Assembly (NCBI GenBank): GCA_017964105.1
Contig: JAGCSP010000030.1
Span: 1-14,377 of the forward strand
From: Clostridia bacterium
GTDB lineage: Bacteria > Bacillota > Clostridia > Christensenellales > UBA1242
Direction: 5' to 3'
DNA: 14,377 bases
Shown: piece after piece, positions 1-5,399 of the stretch
Position numbering within the stretch: position 1 is the stretch's first letter
Layout: every line of letters begins with the position of its first letter
Made by a program: the position numbers and the translations under genes
The notes under the pieces: generated by a model
Seen by the model: the letters and a program-made list of their open reading frames with translations, nothing else
Database searches by the model: none
Told to the model about the DNA's origin: nothing

Positions 1-933
1 AGTTGCCACTCCATATTCTAGTGATGTAGCAGTTGTTAGCACTTTAAAAGTACTACCTGGCTCATAAACGTCCACCACACTAATGTTACGTGCCTGTTTT
101 AGTAGTGTTTCCACATCATTTCTTGGCAAATTATTTAAATCATAACTAGGTTTTGTGCTCATGGCAATTATTTCACCTGTGTTTGGATTCATCACAATTC
201 CTGTTGCGCTTAGTGGTTTTTGCTCAATCATTAGCAAATTTAGAGCAGATTCAAGGGATAATTGAATATTTGCATCAATAGTCAACTCCAAATCCATACC
301 AGAAATAGAAGGAATATATCTAGATAATGTATTATCTATTTTTACACCATTTACATCACTTTCTTCTAGGGCATATCCATTAATTCCTTTTAGGTACTTT
401 TCGTAAGTTGCCTCTAATCCACTTTGACCAATATTGTCAATAGTTGTAAACCCAAGCACTTGCGTTAGCATATTGCCATAAGGATAAAATCTTTTTGAAT
501 TTTCACTAAGCACCACACCATCTAATCCTGCATCAATAATCTTTTTGGATGTTAAATTATCTACTTGTGCCTTAATTAAACTTTCGCTCACAAGCATATT
601 TGATACTTTTGATAGCACATTTTCATATGCTAAACCAAGTGTACTGCTTAAAAAATAAGCAACTTTTTCCCTCTCTTTTACTCTGTTTGGTTTTACATAC
701 ACATCATATGTGCTGTAACTTTTGGCAAGCACCAAGCCATTTGTATCTACAATGTTTCCGCGTTTTGCTTGCAATGGTAAATCTCTGTACCATTGCTCTG
801 CCGCCTTTGCAGTGAGCCACTGCGATTTGACCACTTGCAAACTAAATAATCTAAACACTATTACAACAAAAATAAAGGTTACAAGCGTCAATGTCGCTAG
901 CAACCTCTTTTGTATAAGTTTTATTGAATTCAT
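1..933 (-). CDS. ftsI: Class B penicillin-binding protein (FtsI/SpoVD-type), C-terminal part off the left edge
   Basis: Translation of the minus strand from ATG 933 gives 311 residues with no stop before the window edge. A short cytoplasmic N-terminus is followed by one membrane helix (about residues 10-30), then the class B dimerisation region with an RGNIVDTNG motif just after the helix. Near the visible end is the transpeptidase active-site motif STFK in the context EPGSTFK; the nucleophile is Ser294. The protein cross-links septal or spore-cortex peptidoglycan outside the membrane. The later SxN and KTG motifs and any PASTA domains, which would separate FtsI from SpoVD, lie outside the window. 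ATG 933 is the first possible start because an in-frame TAA sits at 937-939. I see no convincing Shine-Dalgarno site, so translation is probably coupled to the ftsL-like gene 15 bases upstream. The position after rsmH supports a division role. Confidence 0.93.
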   Translation of the reverse strand, partial: MNSIKLIQKRLLATLTLVTFIFVVIVFRLFSLQVVKSQWLTAKAAEQWYRDLPLQAKRGNIVDTNGLVLAKSYSTYDVYVKPNRVKEREKVAYFLSSTLGLAYENVLSKVSNMLVSESLIKAQVDNLTSKKIIDAGLDGVVLSENSKRFYPYGNMLTQVLGFTTIDNIGQSGLEATYEKYLKGINGYALEESDVNGVKIDNTLSRYIPSISGMDLELTIDANIQLSLESALNLLMIEQKPLSATGIVMNPNTGEIIAMSTKPSYDLNNLPRNDVETLLKQARNISVVDVYEPGSTFKVLTTATSLEYGVAT

Positions 934-948
934 AACTTAATGATAATT

Positions 949-1509
949 TTATCTCCCAAACATATTAGCGATAAAATTACAGAAATTATCCCACCAATTT
1001 GAAGAACTATCATATTCTTGCACTTTATGTGTTTTTGGCATGCTTACTTTCACTTTCGTTACTCCTGACACATCGCCATAACCTTCATTTACAAGTTCTA
1101 CTTCAATATTTTCAGTATCTGTAAGCTCATTATATCTTGCAACAGCTTCATTTAGTTGCGTTTCTTGAGCTGCAATATCGCTGTTAATTATGTTTATGCT
1201 TTGTTTGTAATTACTTATTACAAAAATATTATATATAGCAAGGAATACAAGTAATGCAGCAATCAACACAGCAGCACCAACACGCACTACCACTTGCGCA
1301 GATACATGTGATTTTGCTTTTACTTCACTTAGTGTACCTTCAGACAAATCAGTTTCATCTAATGTGATGGAATCAAACTCCTTATATAAGTCATTCAATT
1401 TTTTATCTGTGTAATCGGTATCAAAACTATTTGTTTGTTTTTCTACCACACTTGGTTCATCTTCTGCCACTTCACTTTCCGTAAGCATAACTTTCTTAAA
1501 TGCTGACAT
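949..1509 (-). CDS. ftsL: FtsL-like bitopic division protein
   Basis: This is a 186-residue protein with the layout of FtsL: a cytoplasmic N-terminus, one hydrophobic helix (about residues 77-97) and an extracellular stretch that could form a short coiled coil (about residues 100-135). FtsL-type proteins recruit and activate the septal FtsW-FtsI synthase with DivIC/FtsB. FtsL sequences diverge strongly, so the call rests mainly on topology and on the place between rsmH and ftsI. The acidic cytoplasmic tail of about 75 residues is long for the family, and a Trp/Phe-rich tail (SSNWWDNFCNF) follows the periplasmic region. The start is well supported by an AAGGAGGG site eight bases before ATG 1509. 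That site begins inside the rsmH stop codon region, which indicates one operon. Confidence 0.75.
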   Translation of the reverse strand: MSAFKKVMLTESEVAEDEPSVVEKQTNSFDTDYTDKKLNDLYKEFDSITLDETDLSEGTLSEVKAKSHVSAQVVVRVGAAVLIAALLVFLAIYNIFVISNYKQSINIINSDIAAQETQLNEAVARYNELTDTENIEVELVNEGYGDVSGVTKVKVSMPKTHKVQEYDSSSNWWDNFCNFIANMFGR

Positions 1510-1523
1510 ATTTATATCCCTCC

Positions 1524-2459
1524 TTACAATTTTTCTATTATTCTAAGTTTCGCACTTGCACTGCGAGAATTATTTGATAATTCATCTTTCGATGCAGTAA
1601 TTGGCTTATGTGTAATTTGTATTACTTCTTTTTTGTGACCACACACGCAATACGGAATGGATTTATCACAAATACAATCACTAGATAGTAATTTAAATGC
1701 ATTTTTCACAATTCTATCTTCTAGACTATGAAAAGTAATCACTGCCATGCGACCACCTTTATTTAGCTTTCTTGCCATACCAAGTATGCATTCATACAAT
1801 CCTTTTAATTCACCATTCACTTCTATGCGAATTGCTTGGAATGTTTGTTTGCTTGGACTACCTTTGCCCCAAAACTTTCTTGGGATGCTATCCTCTACTA
1901 TTTTGTTTAATTCCCCAGTAGTTGCAATTGGTTTTACTTTTCTATTTGCAATGATATTGCGAACAATATTTTTTGCAAAGCGTTCTTCGCCATATTCATA
2001 TAACACGCGTAGCAATTCTTTTTCGCTGTACTCATTTACCACATCAGCAGCTGTAAAACTTTGTGTTTTATCCATGCGCATATCAAGTGGTGCATCAAAG
2101 CGATATGAAAATCCACGTTCGGCAGTATCCAATTGATAACTGCTCACCCCAAGGTCAAGTAACACGCCATCTAAATGTTTTACATTTAGTTCAGTCAAAA
2201 CTTTATCATAATCTTTGAAATCGCTTTTATGCAAACTATAATTACATAACCCATTTAGTTTAAATTCTGACACACTCAAGGCAACATCATCTTTGTCAAT
2301 GCCAATAAGCATGCCATCTTTTAATCGTTTTGCAATCTCTGTAGAGTGTCCTGCTCCGCCAAGTGTACCATCTAGATATATGCCATTTGATTTTATATTC
2401 AATCCTTCAATACACTCATGTAGCATAACTGGTGTGTGATTAAAATTTATATTTTCCAT
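1524..2459 (-). CDS. rsmH: 16S rRNA (cytosine-1402-N4)-methyltransferase RsmH
   Basis: This 311-residue protein carries the RsmH signatures in order: the N-terminal HTPVML motif, the S-adenosylmethionine-binding GTLGGAGHS loop, LLDLGVSS, the GFSYRFDAPLDMRMD block, FQAIRIEVNGEL and VITFHSLEDRIVK. It methylates N4 of C1402 in the 16S rRNA decoding centre. Near the C-terminus are four cysteines in two CxC pairs (CIC...CVC), a pattern also seen in other Firmicute RsmH proteins. An in-frame TTG at 2463-2465 could extend it by two residues and overlap mraZ. I prefer ATG 2457-2459, two bases after the mraZ stop, because the family normally starts just before the H-x-PVML motif. No clear Shine-Dalgarno site precedes either start, so translation is probably coupled to mraZ. 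Confidence 0.97.
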   Translation of the reverse strand: MENINFNHTPVMLHECIEGLNIKSNGIYLDGTLGGAGHSTEIAKRLKDGMLIGIDKDDVALSVSEFKLNGLCNYSLHKSDFKDYDKVLTELNVKHLDGVLLDLGVSSYQLDTAERGFSYRFDAPLDMRMDKTQSFTAADVVNEYSEKELLRVLYEYGEERFAKNIVRNIIANRKVKPIATTGELNKIVEDSIPRKFWGKGSPSKQTFQAIRIEVNGELKGLYECILGMARKLNKGGRMAVITFHSLEDRIVKNAFKLLSSDCICDKSIPYCVCGHKKEVIQITHKPITASKDELSNNSRSASAKLRIIEKL

Positions 2460-2461
2460 TT

Positions 2462-2884
2462 TCAAAGGGAGTAATTTTTCAAACTAGCACTAAGTTCATC
2501 AAAGTTAGAACTTGCACTATATTTTTCCCATTTTTCTTTTGCCCAAATTTCTACCCTATTGCCCACACCAAGTAAAACAATATCTTTGGAAATTTTTGCA
2601 TATTCTTTTAATGATGCAGGTAACAACAATCTTCCTTGATTATCTTCACTTACTTCATGGCAACTAGATAAAAACAATCTTAGTACCTTTTGTGCATCTA
2701 CATCAAAGGTAGGAACACTTTCTAAACCTTTGGCAAATGTAGTGTTGAAATATGCTTTTTCAAACACAAACAAACAACCTTCATTACCCTTAGTAATGAC
2801 AAACTCAGTACTATTTTTAAGTTGTTTTGGTAGCCTAAAACGGTTCTTACCATCTAGACTATGACTATATTCGCCATAAAACAT
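2462..2884 (-). CDS. mraZ: Transcriptional regulator MraZ
   Basis: This 140-residue protein has two AbrB-like MraZ half-domains. The first carries SLDGKNRFRLP, where the family normally has a D-x-KGR motif, so the Gly is replaced by Asn here. The second carries the more typical DNQGRLLLP. The C-terminal half has the familiar VLLGVGNRVEIWAKEKWEKY block. MraZ is a ring-forming DNA-binding protein known in other bacteria to regulate its own division/cell-wall operon through short direct repeats in the promoter. Two such repeats are visible upstream at 2931-2950. The start ATG 2884 has an AGGTAA site six bases upstream. It is the first gene of the dcw operon here. Confidence 0.97.
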   Translation of the reverse strand: MFYGEYSHSLDGKNRFRLPKQLKNSTEFVITKGNEGCLFVFEKAYFNTTFAKGLESVPTFDVDAQKVLRLFLSSCHEVSEDNQGRLLLPASLKEYAKISKDIVLLGVGNRVEIWAKEKWEKYSASSNFDELSASLKNYSL

Positions 2885-2904
2885 AAGTGGTTACCTACGA
2901 TTTT

Positions 2905-2933
2905 ATTATACAATATTGAAAATTTATTTTCAA
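2905..2933 (-). promoter_or_regulatory. Sigma-A-like promoter of the mraZ operon
   Basis: On the minus strand, TTGAAA (2933-2928), a 17-base spacer and a perfect TATAAT (2910-2905) lie in front of mraZ. Transcription should start near 2898, giving a leader of only about 13 bases that contains the AGGTAA ribosome-binding site. This is one of the best promoter matches in the window. Confidence 0.88.
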
Positions 2934-2950
2934 CCACTTTTGACCACTTT
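2931..2950 (-). promoter_or_regulatory. Two tandem MraZ-type operator boxes
   Basis: Read on the minus strand, AAAGTGGTCA is followed directly by AAAGTGGTTG: two direct repeats with a 10-base period. The second overlaps the -35 hexamer of the mraZ promoter. MraZ in Mollicutes is known to bind tandem AAAGTG-type repeats with this spacing, and E. coli MraZ binds TGGGN repeats with 10-base spacing. Placement over the -35 fits autoregulation. Only two copies are intact; the next 10 bases start with AAA but lack GTGG. Confidence 0.8.
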
Positions 2951-2976
2951 TATATATTTTTTATATAAATATAAAA

Positions 2977-3005
2977 TAAAATGGGGCATCACCTGCCCCA
3001 TTTTT
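2977..3005. terminator. Intrinsic terminator, possibly bidirectional
   Basis: The stem TGGGGCA/TGCCCCA has a 5-base loop and is flanked by A-rich and T-rich tails on both sides. It closes the thioesterase gene, whose stop is at 3011, and separates it from the mraZ promoter. Confidence 0.88.
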
Positions 3006-3010
3006 AAGTT

Positions 3011-3721
3011 TTATCTAACTATTTCACTTTTTATCACGAAGTCATCTCCGCGCTTTAAATACACATGATCAACATTGCCATCACTTGATTTATATACATC
3101 TAGTTTTTCACCTTCAAAAGATTGATTTGCATACATCATTTCCATTTCTTTAATGTCATGCAAGGATTTTTCTTTGTACACATTAAGAATAAAACGCAAG
3201 TATTCAATGTTGTTGCAATGATGCAAATAATCAATATTTGTACTACGCACTTCACATGTTTCCAATTTGTTACTCAAATCATTTTCAAAATGACCAAATT
3301 GAATTTCTACATTTGAATCATGTTTTTCTATATTGTCACCCACACCAACTTCTGTGATTTTTTTAATTTTACCAGTTGCAATGTCTAATGCACACAACTC
3401 TGTGCGAGCATATACACACACATTTCCTTCGGCATCTTTGATGCATGTGTCGATACACAATTTAACTAGTGATTTTGATGACACAAAACTATCTACCACC
3501 ACATCATCATTCCAAAAAGGTGCCTTAATAAATTTTAGCCTATTCTTAGTAATCACCCACATTGCATTGTAATTCTTTTTAGTAACAATTCCATCAATAC
3601 CAAGTTGCCCCATTAAATCTGTTAAATTATCTTGCACAATTTGAAAAGCTCCAATTATTGATAATTCTGATTTACTATTAAGTAAACTAGCTACCATATT
3701 TTTAGTTGTAGTGTATATCAT
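3011..3721 (-). CDS. Acyl-ACP thioesterase-like protein (double hotdog fold)
   Basis: This 236-residue protein fits the FAT-type acyl-ACP thioesterase pattern. The N-terminal hotdog has the sequence WVITKNRLKFIKAPFWNDDVVVDSF (in two parts: WVITKNR and KAPFWNDDVVV), then acid-rich ARTELCALDIATGKI. The second hotdog has the block NIDYLHHCNNIEYLRF, matching the family D-x-x-x-H-x-NN-x-x-Y motif. Such enzymes release fatty acids from acyl-carrier protein in the cytoplasm. GGAG lies eight bases before ATG 3721, supporting the start. It stands alone between two terminators, with its own promoter that contains a perfect palindrome at 3762-3784. The sequence is diverged, so acyl-CoA or another thioester is possible as substrate. 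I am fairly sure of the fold and not of the substrate. Confidence 0.75.
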   Translation of the reverse strand: MIYTTTKNMVASLLNSKSELSIIGAFQIVQDNLTDLMGQLGIDGIVTKKNYNAMWVITKNRLKFIKAPFWNDDVVVDSFVSSKSLVKLCIDTCIKDAEGNVCVYARTELCALDIATGKIKKITEVGVGDNIEKHDSNVEIQFGHFENDLSNKLETCEVRSTNIDYLHHCNNIEYLRFILNVYKEKSLHDIKEMEMMYANQSFEGEKLDVYKSSDGNVDHVYLKRGDDFVIKSEIVR

Positions 3722-3752
3722 ATATTTATCTCCAAAACATTAGTCGAGTAGT

Positions 3753-3768
3753 ATTATAGCACATTATA
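3753..3768 (-). promoter_or_regulatory. Tandem -10 elements for the thioesterase gene
   Basis: Two perfect TATAAT hexamers lie on the minus strand at 3768-3763 and 3758-3753. The nearer one has an extended -10 (TGC before TATAAT) and should give a leader of about 25 bases containing the GGAG site. No strong -35 is visible for either. The farther -10 is part of the palindrome at 3762-3784. Confidence 0.65.
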
Positions 3769-3784
3769 CCAAATTGGTATAATG
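3762..3784. promoter_or_regulatory. Perfect 23-base palindrome, candidate operator
   Basis: The left arm CATTATACCAA and the right arm TTGGTATAATG are exact reverse complements around one central A. It covers the upstream -10 element of the thioesterase promoter. A binding protein here would occlude RNA polymerase, as FapR, FabT and FadR-type lipid regulators do elsewhere. The sequence does not match the FabT or FapR consensus that I know, so the regulator is unidentified. Confidence 0.6.
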
Positions 3785-3793
3785 ATTTTAAAT

Positions 3794-3823
3794 AAAAAGC
3801 ACAGCGATTAGCTATGCTTTTTT
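3794..3823 (-). terminator. Intrinsic terminator of the small membrane protein gene
   Basis: Read on the minus strand, AAAAAGCATAGC, a loop of TAATC and GCTGTGCTTTTT form a hairpin with one mismatch, ending in TTTTTATTT. The gene's stop codon (3810-3808) lies in the loop. Confidence 0.8.
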
Positions 3824-4050
3824 ATAATTTCTTCTAGTTGCTTTGCATGTAATTCATTTGTTATTTTCCTATTGATTATATTTAATGCGATGCTTGAAAT
3901 AATTGTTATTATTAAAAAAATGCAAAATAAAATACTTGCTGACTGTGATAATACTTTATGAGTTTTGTCAAACATTAGTAAAAATGCAATAATTGTTCCC
4001 ACCAAATTAAAATAAAATGTAATTGTATATAGTGAACGTCTTTTTATCAT
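3808..4050 (-). CDS. Small two-helix membrane protein, function unknown
   Basis: This 80-residue protein is not one I recognise. A basic start (MIKRRS) precedes a first hydrophobic helix (about residues 8-27), a short polar loop with FDKTHK, a second helix (about 39-59) and a charged C-terminal tail (NELHAKQLEEIIKKHS) that could be a cytoplasmic amphipathic helix. By the positive-inside rule both ends should be cytoplasmic. It has a strong promoter of its own (4066-4094) and a terminator that overlaps its stop. A purine-rich GGGGTGG lies eight bases before ATG 4050. It is divergent from the XRE regulator at 4204, so the two may be functionally linked. A holin-like or toxin-like role is conceivable from size and topology only; nothing in the sequence proves it. 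Confidence 0.75.
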   Translation of the reverse strand: MIKRRSLYTITFYFNLVGTIIAFLLMFDKTHKVLSQSASILFCIFLIITIISSIALNIINRKITNELHAKQLEEIIKKHS

Positions 4051-4065
4051 TTAAATAACCACCCC

Positions 4066-4094
4066 ATTATATAATTTACAAAAATAATTATCAA
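4066..4094 (-). promoter_or_regulatory. Sigma-A-like promoter of the small membrane protein gene
   Basis: TTGATA (4094-4089), a 17-base spacer and TATAAT (4071-4066) are found on the minus strand just upstream of ATG 4050. It gives a leader of about 9-10 bases. Confidence 0.82.
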
Positions 4095-4143
4095 ATAACT
4101 TAATAATACCTCTTAATTTGCAAATTATTATTATAAATATATT

Positions 4144-4164
4144 ATACATCACTTTGTGGTGTAT
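4144..4164. repeat. Operator candidate 1 of two (palindromic, directly repeated)
   Basis: The arms ATACATCAC and GTGGTGTAT, around a TTT centre, are reverse complements except for one position. The same first 17 bases recur at 4175. Its place in the promoter region of the XRE gene suggests a regulator dimer site. Confidence 0.7.
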
Positions 4165-4174
4165 TCAAAATAAA

Positions 4175-4195
4175 ATACATCACTTTGTGGTATAA
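4175..4195. repeat. Operator candidate 2 of two
   Basis: This is a second copy of ATACATCACTTTGTGGT, 31 bases (about three helical turns) downstream of the first, ending in TATAA rather than GTAT. It overlaps the likely -10 element at 4191-4196, so occupation should shut off the XRE gene. Confidence 0.7.
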
Positions 4196-4196
4196 A
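4188..4196 (+). promoter_or_regulatory. Extended -10 element, likely leaderless start of the XRE gene
   Basis: TGG-TATAAA is an extended -10 ending at 4196, only seven bases before ATG 4204, so the mRNA would begin at or next to the start codon. An alternative promoter further up, TTGCAA (4118-4123) with TATTAT (4140-4145) and a 16-base spacer, would give a leader of about 50 bases that still has no Shine-Dalgarno site. Confidence 0.5.
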
Positions 4197-4203
4197 ATTA
4201 AAT

Positions 4204-4416
4204 ATGGAAAACATTTCAAAAATAGTTGGTGAAAATATTAAAATAGCAAGAAAAGCGAAGGGACTAACTCAATCACAGGTAGCCCAAACTCTTTACATGA
4301 CTCAGCAACAATATAGTCGATTTGAAAATGGCATATATGAACTAAATTATTCTCAAATAATTGCAATTTGCAAATTACTTGACACAACACCCAACGAATT
4401 ATTTGACTACGAATAA
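4204..4416 (+). CDS. XRE/Cro-type helix-turn-helix transcriptional regulator
   Basis: This 70-residue protein is essentially one HTH_3 domain (about residues 8-62). GENIKIARKAKGLTQ is followed by the turn SQVAQTLYMTQQQYSRFENG, whose recognition helix contains TQQQYSRFE, and the C-terminal LDTTPNELFDYE is typical of the family. It has no extra sensor domain, so it is probably a simple dimeric repressor, possibly controlled by level or by a partner protein. Two similar palindromes upstream (4144 and 4175) are good autoregulatory sites. No ribosome-binding site precedes ATG 4204. A bidirectional terminator follows the stop at once. Such genes are common in mobile or toxin-antitoxin contexts, but no integrase or toxin of known family lies here. 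Confidence 0.9.
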   Translation: MENISKIVGENIKIARKAKGLTQSQVAQTLYMTQQQYSRFENGIYELNYSQIIAICKLLDTTPNELFDYE

Positions 4417-4447
4417 AAAACACTTGGAACACACCAAGTGTTTTTTT
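4415..4447. terminator. Bidirectional intrinsic terminator
   Basis: AAAAAACACTTGG and CCAAGTGTTTTTTT form a perfect stem around AACACA, with A/T tails on both sides. It ends the XRE gene on the plus strand and the tRNA-Thr transcript on the minus strand. It starts right at the tRNA CCA end. Confidence 0.93.
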
Positions 4448-4522
4448 GGAGCTGGTGGGCGGGATCGAACCGCCGACCTGCTGATTACGAATCAGCTGCT
4501 CTACCGACTGAGCCACACCAGC
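4447..4522 (-). tRNA. tRNA-Thr (anticodon CGU)
   Basis: This 76-base gene folds as a full cloverleaf on the minus strand. The acceptor pair is GCTGGTG/CACCAGC; the D stem is GCTC/GAGC with loop AGTCGGTA; the anticodon stem is GCTGA/TCAGC with loop TTCGTAA (anticodon CGT, reading ACG). The variable loop is AGGTC and the T stem is GGCGG/CCGCC with loop TTCGATC. The discriminator is U and CCA is encoded. It lies downstream of the metallophosphoesterase gene on the same strand. Its first 16 bases are repeated 156 bases upstream at 4663-4678. Confidence 0.97.
4507..4522 (-). repeat. Direct repeat copy 1: 5' end of the intact tRNA-Thr
   Basis: The 16 bases at 4507-4522 (acceptor 5' strand plus start of the D arm) are identical to 4663-4678 in the same orientation. 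The two copies bracket the structured segment between them. Confidence 0.9.
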
Positions 4523-4621
4523 AAAAATATAAGAGTAATGTGCTCAATCGGTAGAGTAAACTCTTCCAGGTCGCAAAGTTAATTTGCTCCCCGCTTGACG
4601 TTCACATGCATTCTCTGTCTA

Positions 4622-4644
4622 TTAATAGTCCACCGGACTATTAA
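4622..4644. repeat. Perfect 10-base inverted repeat with 3-base loop
   Basis: TTAATAGTCC and GGACTATTAA are exact reverse complements separated by ACC. No T-tract follows on either strand, so it is not a standard terminator. It sits inside the tRNA-derived segment. Confidence 0.85.
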
Positions 4645-4662
4645 CTAAAACGAGTCGCGCCA

Positions 4663-4678
4663 ACTGAGCCACACCAGC
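4663..4678 (-). repeat. Direct repeat copy 2: orphan tRNA-Thr 5' end
   Basis: These 16 bases are identical to the first 16 of the intact tRNA-Thr at 4507-4522. The match stops in the D arm. Confidence 0.9.
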
Positions 4679-4682
4679 ACAC

Positions 4683-4706
4683 ATATGTGGTTACTCAACC
4701 ACATAT
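4683..4706. repeat. Perfect hairpin overlapping the metallophosphoesterase stop codon
   Basis: ATATGTGGTT and AACCACATAT form a 10-base perfect stem with a 4-base loop. The stop codon of the metallophosphoesterase gene (4697-4695) starts in the stem and ends in the loop. In the gene's direction no U-tract follows, so it may stabilise or process the mRNA rather than terminate it. Confidence 0.75.
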
Positions 4707-5393
4707 ATATACTATCTTATTTTTCACCAAATCGCAAGATGTTAGGTAATATTTAACACCATTCATCTCGTATGTTAATTTTTGTGCTTTGTTGTAACTA
4801 TGAATGTGGCCAAACACACAAACTTCCACACCATACTCTTCAAGCAACTTAGTAAAGTCACTTTCTTCATATTTGCTATTGTATGGTGGGTAATGCATCA
4901 TGCACACAAGGTGGTCACCTTCTTGCATTTTGCGTTTTGCATCTTCTAAAGATAATCTTAGCCTAATTACCTCTCTATCATATATCTTTTTATCTTGCTC
5001 TGTTTTGTGTTCTTTTTCTGGCACTGTCCAACCACGTGTGCCACAAATAACAACACCATCAAATCTAATGGCGTCATTTTGCACGGCATACATATCATTA
5101 GATAAATGCTCTCTAAGTAGTGATATACTTTTCCACCAATAATCATGATTACCTCTAAGTAGTATCTTTTTGCCACAAAAGGTACTAATGTAGTCAAGAT
5201 CTGGCAATGCATCTTCAAATTTCATTGCCCAAGATATATCTCCAGGAATTAGTAAAATATCGTCTTTACCAACTTTTGCTTTGATATCTTCTTCTATTGA
5301 ATTTAAGTAATTATCCCACGCTGGCCCAAATATATCCATTGGTTTTGGATTATTAATACTTAGGTGCAGGTCAGAAATAGCAAATATTTTCAT
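4695..5393 (-). CDS. Calcineurin-like metallophosphoesterase
   Basis: This 232-residue cytoplasmic enzyme shows all metal-binding motifs of the superfamily in order: DLH (Asp8, His10), GD (Asp52), GNHD (Asn82, His83), a histidine in MMHYPP (His167) and GHIH (His196, His198). These ligate two metal ions and hydrolyse a phosphoester. The substrate cannot be told from the sequence; nucleotides and small phosphodiesters are typical. The start is fixed because the family begins exactly with MKIFAISDLHLS. There is no Shine-Dalgarno site, and the -10 element ends six bases before ATG 5393, so the mRNA is probably leaderless. It lies upstream of the tRNA-derived segment and tRNA-Thr on the same strand, with no terminator in between. 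Confidence 0.92.
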   Translation of the reverse strand: MKIFAISDLHLSINNPKPMDIFGPAWDNYLNSIEEDIKAKVGKDDILLIPGDISWAMKFEDALPDLDYISTFCGKKILLRGNHDYWWKSISLLREHLSNDMYAVQNDAIRFDGVVICGTRGWTVPEKEHKTEQDKKIYDREVIRLRLSLEDAKRKMQEGDHLVCMMHYPPYNSKYEESDFTKLLEEYGVEVCVFGHIHSYNKAQKLTYEMNGVKYYLTSCDLVKNKIVYICG

Positions 5394-5399
5394 GCTTAT

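Larger units (their letters stand above)
4523..4678 (-). other. Structured segment with a truncated tRNA 5' end (tRNA pseudogene or small structured RNA)
   Basis: On the minus strand this 156-base segment begins with GCTGGTGTGGCTCAGT, identical to the start of tRNA-Thr, and then departs from any cloverleaf after TTGG. Several hairpins follow: TTAATAGTCC/GGACTATTAA with a 3-base loop (4622-4644), GCAAA/TTTGC (4572-4586), and GGAAGAG/CTCTACC with one mismatch (4550-4567). It closes with a T-rich run at the edge of the intact tRNA. No anticodon or T arm can be found. The plus strand contains a D-arm-like stretch (4541-4556) in inverted orientation. It is richer in G+C than the other spacers. I consider a decayed or rearranged tRNA copy most likely; a small RNA is possible. 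Confidence 0.45.

Noticed and set aside
30..50. TTAGCACTTT as half of a CIRCE element
   Set aside because: It lies inside ftsI coding sequence and has no inverted partner.
4144..4195. CRISPR-like repeat pair
   Set aside because: Only two copies with a 10-base gap, and each is a palindrome in a promoter; operators explain them better.
3808..4416. Remnant prophage
   Set aside because: No integrase, structural gene or att pair is visible; only one XRE regulator and one small membrane protein.
4238..4582. Open frames on both strands across the tRNA-Thr region
   Set aside because: Their products contain the well-known false peptides that arise from translating tRNA genes; the tRNA and the XRE gene explain this DNA.
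4523..4678. Intact second tRNA or a tRNA interrupted by a self-splicing intron
   Set aside because: No anticodon arm, T arm or 3' acceptor matching the orphan 5' end can be found on the same strand, and 156 bases is too short for a group I intron with a complete core.
4447..4706. T-box riboswitch or other leader upstream of the tRNA
   Set aside because: No specifier loop or AGGGTGG-type T-box sequence was found.
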